64,000 nt of DNA from Platerodrilus igneus (Eukaryota; Arthropoda; Insecta; Coleoptera; Lycidae), in assembly GCA_036346225.1 (NCBI GenBank), contig JARFIW010001364.1, positions 992,001 through 1,056,000 of the forward strand, written 5' to 3'. Every line of letters starts with the position of its first letter. The first letter of the stretch is position 1. Shown one piece after another: positions 59,103-64,000 of this stretch. The notes beneath the pieces were generated by a model. It was not told the origin of the DNA, searched no databases, and saw only the letters and a list, made by a program, of their open reading frames with translations. The position numbers and the translations under genes were made by a program.

Positions 59103-59149
<47 letters not shown>

Positions 59150-59288
59150 TATATATATGTATATATATAATTCCACTTCTTTACAATCGAATTTAGTACT
59201 TGCAAACATGCGTGTTGTGAAACAATCAACATCTTTAACCATAAACAATAATGACGTTGACGTGCAATCCTTAGCTTAAAAAAAACAT
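59041..59288. promoter_or_regulatory. Divergent spacer with TA microsatellite
   Basis: Separates the leftward capsid cluster from the rightward ATPase cluster, so it should hold both promoters if the element was ever active. It contains a TA-rich run at 59095-59170 with TATATATA blocks on both strands. No specific promoter motif can be singled out from that background. Confidence 0.4.
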
Positions 59289-59894
59289 AGCGTTCTTCTG
59301 CCTTCTTCTATTCGATGTCTAGTTGTTGGTCTATCAAATTGCGGTAAAACGAACGTTTTGATTGGGTTGATAGAACATCCTAATAGTTTAAAGTTAGAAA
59401 ACGTATATGTTTATTCTAAATCACTTTATAAACCACAGTATCAATAGCTTGAAAGTCTACCGCGACCAATAAAAGGGATCAAAAATTAAACATTTTCCAG
59501 TTCTGATAATATTATATCACCATTTGATGCTCGAAATAATTCTATATTTGTTTTTGATGATGTAGCTTGCGATAAACAAGGTAACATTAGGGAATACTTT
59601 AGTATGGGGCGTCATAAACAAGTAGACAGTTTTTACCTTTGTCAAAGTTATACTCGTATACCTAAGCACCTACTATGTGATAATGCTAATTTTTTAGTTT
59701 TATTTAAACAAGATGATTTAAACTTAAAACACATATATGACGATCACGTCAATACTGATATGAAGTATGATAAATTCCGTGAAATATGTGCTGCTTGTTG
59801 GCAAGACAAATACGGTTTCTTAGTTGTAGACAAAGATAGTGATCCAGGTCAAGGAAGTTACGGAATAGATTTTGATCACTTCATACATATTTAA
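59289..59894 (+). pseudogene. Polinton packaging ATPase (two in-frame stops)
   Basis: An FtsK/HerA-type DNA packaging ATPase. The Walker A loop GLSNCGKT is encoded at 59328-59351, the Walker B region reads SIFVFDDVAC near 59540, and downstream are SMGRHKQVDSFYLCQSYTRI and NFLVLFKQDDLNLKHIYDDH, the sensor and arginine-finger regions of the family. The frame stays in one register from 59289 to 59894 but has TAG at 59445-59447 and TAA at 59487-59489. The true start upstream is not recoverable with confidence; the open part begins at 59604. Confidence 0.9.
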
Positions 59895-59960
59895 ACCTTG
59901 AGGAACGCAAGTATCATTAGTATCCAAGAATTTTTTTTATTACAATAAACTTCTTATGCA

Positions 59961-60981
59961 ATGAACAAGGAGGCGATAAAACTTAAAAGAATTTTAATTA
60001 AGAAAAGAAACAATGTAAAAAACAAATTACGCCAGTTAAAAGATAGTCATCTAAGGGAATCAATCTTACCCATAACATCGCGATTAGAAACTATTGCTAA
60101 TAAACTGGAAGAAGAAAGTATGGTAAAGAAAGAAAAGTAAAGAAAAAGAAGAAGAACTGCCTCATAGCAGTGTAAAAGAATTTAAACCTAAATTGATAGA
60201 AAGGAACGTTGACTATATTGATTCGCCGGTTATTGCTCAGCATATACCGAATATAAATGATGCCATAGATGAAGATGATGATTATGATGACAATGAATAC
60301 GAAACAGAAGTTAATCAAAATGCTCAAGAAGTCCATAAATATATAGAAAACTTTGTCGATTCACCTGGTATGACACATTATCTCGAACAGCTACATCCGC
60401 TACCTCGAGAATATATTTACAATATGTTTAAAGATTTAAAGAACGAATTTGATCATAAATGTGGTATTAGGTTTAACCCTGATTTAAATGGTCTTATGAT
60501 AGGCAATTCGAATTTCGCGCTGGATAATGAAAATGTACTAATAAATGATTTGAAATATAAAGGTCCTCCTGGATTATACGAACTATTATTTAAAAAATAT
60601 CCTGTCGGGTACAGACCGCAAGATCTATAGTCATATATTGATATTGTGAAAGGAACAAATGCTAATAGCAGATATTATTCTGAAACAGAACAAGTTCAGG
60701 GTAATAATTCATATAAATACAAAAATATAATATCTACATTCAACATACTTCCAAAAACACCTCGTAGACCTAGAACATTACCCTATAGAAAGCGTCTTGG
60801 AGACGGTATGACAATGGAAGTATCAAATAACGCCATAGATTATTTATATTGGAATGATCCCAATGAACTTGTTGATAGATTACGGCTTTTAGTTTCATCT
60901 CAGACTGCTGGACACACAGGTCACGGCAACGAAATAAATTCGATCAATGAAGAATTGCGCGAGGCGAAAGTGATTAGATGA
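59961..60981 (+). pseudogene. Conserved Polinton protein (DUF8207-like), frameshifted
   Basis: A start MNKEAIKLKRILIKKRNN at 59961 leads into a Lys-rich coiled-coil-like N-terminus that loses its frame near 60130. The gene continues from about 60140: an acidic low-complexity segment (DEDDDYDDNEYETE), then GMTHYLEQLHPLPREYI, GIRFNPDLNGLMIGN and KGPPGLYELLFKKYP, a TAG at 60628-60630, and then the C-terminal part with YLYWNDPNELVDRLRLLVSS and INSINEELREA. This is the standard gene between ATPase and integrase in arthropod Polintons. Its role is unknown. Confidence 0.78.
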
Positions 60982-60982
60982 T

Positions 60983-61078
60983 ATGACAATTGACAAATTT
61001 GGAAGGCACTTAAATAACCGTAATATAGATATAAGTGAACAGAAATATGAAAAAAAAATGAAGGTTTTGAAACCTTGA
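60983..61078 (+). CDS. Short ORF with TIDKFGRHL motif (31 residues)
   Basis: Starts MTIDKFGRHLNNRN directly after the stop of the preceding gene (2-base gap) and ends at 61078. Similar DKFGRH starts belong to a minor, possibly structural protein in arthropod Polintons as I recall them, but here the rest of the protein is missing or out of frame. Best regarded as the start of a broken gene. Confidence 0.35.
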   Translation: MTIDKFGRHLNNRNIDISEQKYEKKMKVLKP

Positions 61079-61471
61079 TTGAGTACAAGTTACATGTGCT
61101 ACATTACACGGTAGTAGCAACGCTTTACTCTAGTACATTCCTCGACAGTTGCAAGACATTCCTTGTTTCTAATATTAAACATAATTATGAATTTCCTTAT
61201 GAGGAAGCAGTCATTGAGAATATTAAAGGATACCCGCAAAACATTGAAATTCTTATAAACGAAAAAGTTATGTAATTGCACAGTTACAAGGCTTTTTGCT
61301 TAAACATATGGATGTAATCAGCTTTCGTGACAGCCATGCTATTATAAACAATACCACACTGTTTCTTGATTTTATAGTAAAAGTTCCTTTCAAAGCAAGT
61401 GGAGTCCTCGCCATCTAAACGTAGAAGTATTTATTAATTGTATTTAATAAATCCTGTTTAGAAAAAGTATT
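61079..61471 (+). other. Broken coding remnants between Polinton genes
   Basis: An open stretch of 66 codons at 61075-61275 and shorter pieces in other frames occupy this interval. None matches a family I recognise. It may hold the remainder of the DKFGRH-type gene in a decayed form. Confidence 0.35.
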
Positions 61472-62413
61472 ATGATAGTTGCTCAATCAAAATTGAAAGA
61501 GGGTAAAGTAAATCAGTTTTAGAAACCAGCAAGAATAAATTTCAAGAGACGCTAAGTGATAGTAAAAGGTTTAAATGACGTTCTTCAGACCGATTTGATT
61601 GAAATGCTACCATATTTGCAAACAAACAAAGGACTGAAATACATTTTAGTAGTTATTGATTGTTTCTCCAAATACGTATGGGCTGTACCACTTAAAAGTA
61701 AAACGGGTATTGATGTTACTGCTACAATGAAAACAATTTTAAATAAATTTAAAAATCCACCAAGAAATTTGCGGTCTGATTTTGGTAAAAAATATTATAA
61801 CAAACACTTTCAATCCTTAATGCAGACATATGGCATAAACCATTATAGTGTTTTATCTACAAAGAAAGCATGCATTGTGGAACGTGTAATTAGAACTTTA
61901 AAGGGAAAAATGTGGCGCTTGTTTAACCTGAACGGTTCTTACAATTGGATAAAAAATTTAAGCGATATTGTGAAACAATACAACAATACAGTTCACAGTA
62001 CTATCAGAGTCAAGCCTGTAAAAGTTGATAAATCAAATGAAAAAACTATTCTTAAATCATCATTTACCCACATCAAACTTGCAACCAAAATACAAAAATA
62101 TTCAATTAAAGACAGTGTGAGGATTAGTAAACACAGGGAAGCATTAACGAAAGGTTACACATCAAACTGGTCAAATGAAATTTTTAAGATTAAAAAGGTA
62201 AACGTAACCAATCCGACAACATATATATTAGAAGATCAAGACGAGAAAGAAATCAAAGGTGCATTTTATGAAATGGAGTTGCAAAAGGTTAAACATTCAG
62301 GAGTTTACCTGGTAGAAAAAGTCTTAACGAAGAGTGGAAATAAAGTCTTTGTAAAATGGTTAGGCTTCTCTAACGTACACAATAGCTGGATCGATATAAA
62401 TATAGTTTGCTAG
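61472..62413 (+). pseudogene. Polinton integrase with chromodomain-like C-terminus
   Basis: A retroviral-type integrase that would insert the element. From the open part at 61556: first Asp at residue 13 (QTDLIEM), VVIDCFSKYVWAVPLKSKTG at 33-52, second Asp at residue 75 (RSDFGKKYY, where TDxG is usual), Glu at residue 109 (ACIVERVIRTLKGKMW), so the D-D-E triad is complete. Then TSNWSNEIFKIKKV and NPTTYILEDQDEKEI, an SH3-like part, and a C-terminal VYLVEKVLTKSGNKVFVKWL with NSWID, a chromodomain-like module. In-frame stops at 61520 (TAG) and 61550 (TAA) cut off the N-terminus that starts at 61472. Confidence 0.93.
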
Positions 62414-62491
62414 AAGTTGTTATAATAATAATAGTTAATAAGGCTAACATTGTAAAATTAAATTAAAATAAATAATACAGACACAATCTTT

Positions 62492-62991
62492 CTATTGTTT
62501 TTTATTATTATTAAACCATTCTTTTAATAAGAAGGTATTTTGTTTGGCACATTGCAGATTTTTATTGCTGTGTCTATAACAATGGATGTTACATAGTAAA
62601 CGATTGTTGATTTTGAACTCCGATAGCTTAGGACAACCTAGTGCAAGCATATTAGTTACAACGTTCTGCACTAGATAGGTTTCCATCCATTTCTTCTTTT
62701 CTAGATCCTTCACACGTACTTCTTCACCGGGTCGGATAATTTGCTTCAAATAAAGCGCTATATATGATGACACCGTTCCAGCCGTTGAAGATTCATCCCA
62801 AGAAAACCATAAATATTCCTTGTCACCCAGTCGTTATGTTTTATATGATCTTTGCTCAAACACCTAGACTGCATTGGCAGTTTAAAAATTTCATGCCAAA
62901 CAACACCTTCCAACAAGTCCAAAACCGCAATTTCTTTGCAGACAAACTCGTTTTTCTTGTATTTAAATCTCTGAATATCAATTATATACAT
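62492..62991 (-). pseudogene. Conserved arthropod Polinton-associated protein (frameshifted)
   Basis: The N-terminal part (62991-62758) starts MYIIDIQRFKYKKNEFVCKE and contains EIAVLDL and a WVTRNIYGF segment. The frame changes in the 16-base overlap at 62758-62773, and the C-terminal part carries VRVKDLEKKKWMETYLVQN, ALGCPKLSEFK, a C-x3-H pair (CNIHCYRH) and KQNTFLLKEWFNNN. The two halves form one protein type that I associate with arthropod Polinton copies, transcribed towards the integrase. Function is unknown; the ID-Q-F start and the order of acidic residues could fit an RNase H-like fold, but this is speculation. Confidence 0.6.
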
Positions 62992-63090
62992 GTTTGTATA
63001 TGTAGGTATTTAAATATGCAGTAAACTTCGACTAATTAAATTAATATTAGGAGCAATCTCTTTATATAGCAGATTACCACCATCTGCGTA
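62992..63090. other. Junction between Polinton remnant and repeat array
   Basis: AT-rich, with a short CATATACA-rich run. No terminal inverted repeat of the Polinton can be seen here. Confidence 0.4.
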
Positions 63091-63990
63091 GTTTGCTAAC
63101 CTACTTTTCAACCTATCACAAGAGTGAACACATTTTGAATTGAAACCGGCTCATGTGAATTTGCAGAGTGGTCGCACTTTGAATTCAAACCGGCCTTAGC
63201 ATATTTTGCATCCGACCTACTTTATAACTTCTCGCTAGAATTCAAAACAGCTCCACATTTTTTCTGCACGCATCTACATTTTTTCAATGTAACATACGAG
63301 TGGACACGTTTTGAAGTCAAACCGGCCTATGTGTATTTGCAACTTCTAAACAAAAGTAAAAACATAAATCAGAATCCACTTTAATTAAATACAGCATTCT
63401 TTATACAATTGACTTAGATGTGATATTATGAATCTGACCTACTTTATAACTTCTCGCTAGAGAACCGAATTCAAAACAGCTCCACATTTTTTGCACGCAC
63501 CTATATTTTTCAATGTAGCATTCGTGTAGACACGTTTTGATGTCAGACCGGCCTATGTGTATTTGCAGAGAGACCAATCTTACCTATTTTATAACTTATC
63601 GCTAGAATTCAAAACAGCTCCACATTTTTTACGTGCACCTACATTTTTTCAACGTAGCATACGCGTGGACACGTTTTAAAGTCAAACCGGCCCATGTGTA
63701 TTTGCAGCCTCTAAACAAAAGTAAAAAACATAAATCGGAATCTACTTTAATTAAATACAATTGACTTAGATGCAATATTCTGCATCTGACCCACTTAATA
63801 GCTTCTTGCTAGAAAAACCGAATTCAAAACAGCTCCACATTTTCTCTGCACGCACTTTCAACGTAGCATACGTGTGTTTTGAAGTCACACATGTATGTTC
63901 CATTGAAAGTAATATAAAGCCGGTCTGACTTCAAAACGTGTCCACCGTATTTTACATTAAAAGTATTTAAGGCCGGTCTGACTTCAAAAC
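63091..63990. repeat. Irregular tandem repeats with inverted core motifs
   Basis: Units start with TTCTCGCTAGAATTC-like sequence at 63229, 63451, 63596 and 63803 (spacing about 222, 145 and 207 bases). Each holds AAAACAGCTCCACATTTT and then GACACGTTTTGAAGTCAAAC followed by CGGCC. Longer units add AACAAAAGTAAAAACATAAA and an AT-rich tail. Diverged core motifs also occur at 63126 and 63174. At 63918 and 63971 the core motif is present in the opposite orientation (GCCGGTCTGACTTCAAAACG), just before the window ends. No coding content. Confidence 0.88.
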
Positions 63991-64000
63991 GGTGCACGCG

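Larger units (their letters stand above)
56940..62991. mobile_element. Polinton/Maverick remnant
   Basis: Hallmark genes of these large virus-like DNA transposons occur together: capsid proteins, adenovirus-type protease, packaging ATPase and a retroviral-type integrase. Genes left of about 59040 read leftward, those right of 59289 rightward, and one last gene at 62492-62991 reads leftward. The protein-primed DNA polymerase B and both terminal inverted repeats are not visible, and the major capsid gene is cut at 56945, so this is a partial copy. Nearly every gene has stops or frameshifts. Confidence 0.92.

Noticed and set aside
56940..64000. A protein-primed DNA polymerase B gene of the Polinton
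   Set aside because: I looked for long frames with polymerase B motifs (YGDTDS-like) on both strands and found none in this interval.
1..64000. CRISPR arrays, bacterial operons or riboswitches
   Set aside because: The content is clearly eukaryotic; no regularly spaced direct repeats with unique spacers are present.

Overview
The window looks like gene-poor, AT-rich chromosomal DNA of an arthropod, most likely an insect. This rests on the mix of mobile elements: Ty3/Gypsy and BEL/Pao LTR elements, an RTE-like LINE, a LINE of the R1/I/Jockey group, a tRNA-derived SINE, a hAT transposase remnant and a Polinton/Maverick remnant. The order of insect (Hemiptera is plausible) cannot be proved from the sequence. 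I found no convincing host protein-coding gene. Almost every coding stretch is a mobile-element gene, and nearly all carry stops or frameshifts.

Layout. 1-2.5 kb: AT-rich DNA, a primer-binding-site-like motif and a broken Gypsy fragment. 2.6-3.2 kb: a long TGTGCG-type simple repeat. 3.2-9.6 kb: no recognisable gene, two TA microsatellites. 9.6-12.5 kb: a 5'-truncated RTE-like LINE. 12.5-13.4 kb: the 3' part of a hAT transposase with its terminal repeat. 13.9-18.9 kb: a decayed Gypsy element (element A) with both long LTRs.

The dominant structure is a giant inverted duplication. Positions 17420-33365 reappear, reverse-complemented and nearly identical, at 34261-50233, around an 895-bp spacer. 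Each arm holds the 3' end of element A, a complete-ended BEL/Pao element with the same 5-bp target duplication, a row of RTE LINE tails with an inserted SINE, an RTE fragment, a Gypsy gag fragment and the 3' end of an R1/I/Jockey-type LINE. At the centre only the right-hand LINE is continuous. At the outer ends only the left-hand element A is continuous. On the right the arm is fused to a different, better preserved Gypsy element (element B, 50234-55133). One fold-back copying event explains all of this, but a haplotype misassembly must be excluded.

55.1-56.9 kb holds no recognised gene. 56.9-63.0 kb is a decayed Polinton. A leftward capsid cluster (major capsid fragment, a 50-residue ORF, a minor capsid-like gene, maturation protease, a small pVI-like structural protein) and a rightward cluster (packaging ATPase, a conserved Polinton protein, integrase) diverge from a TA-rich spacer. 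A further conserved gene converges on the integrase. No protein-primed DNA polymerase B is visible. The window ends in about 0.9 kb of irregular tandem repeats whose core motif also occurs inverted.
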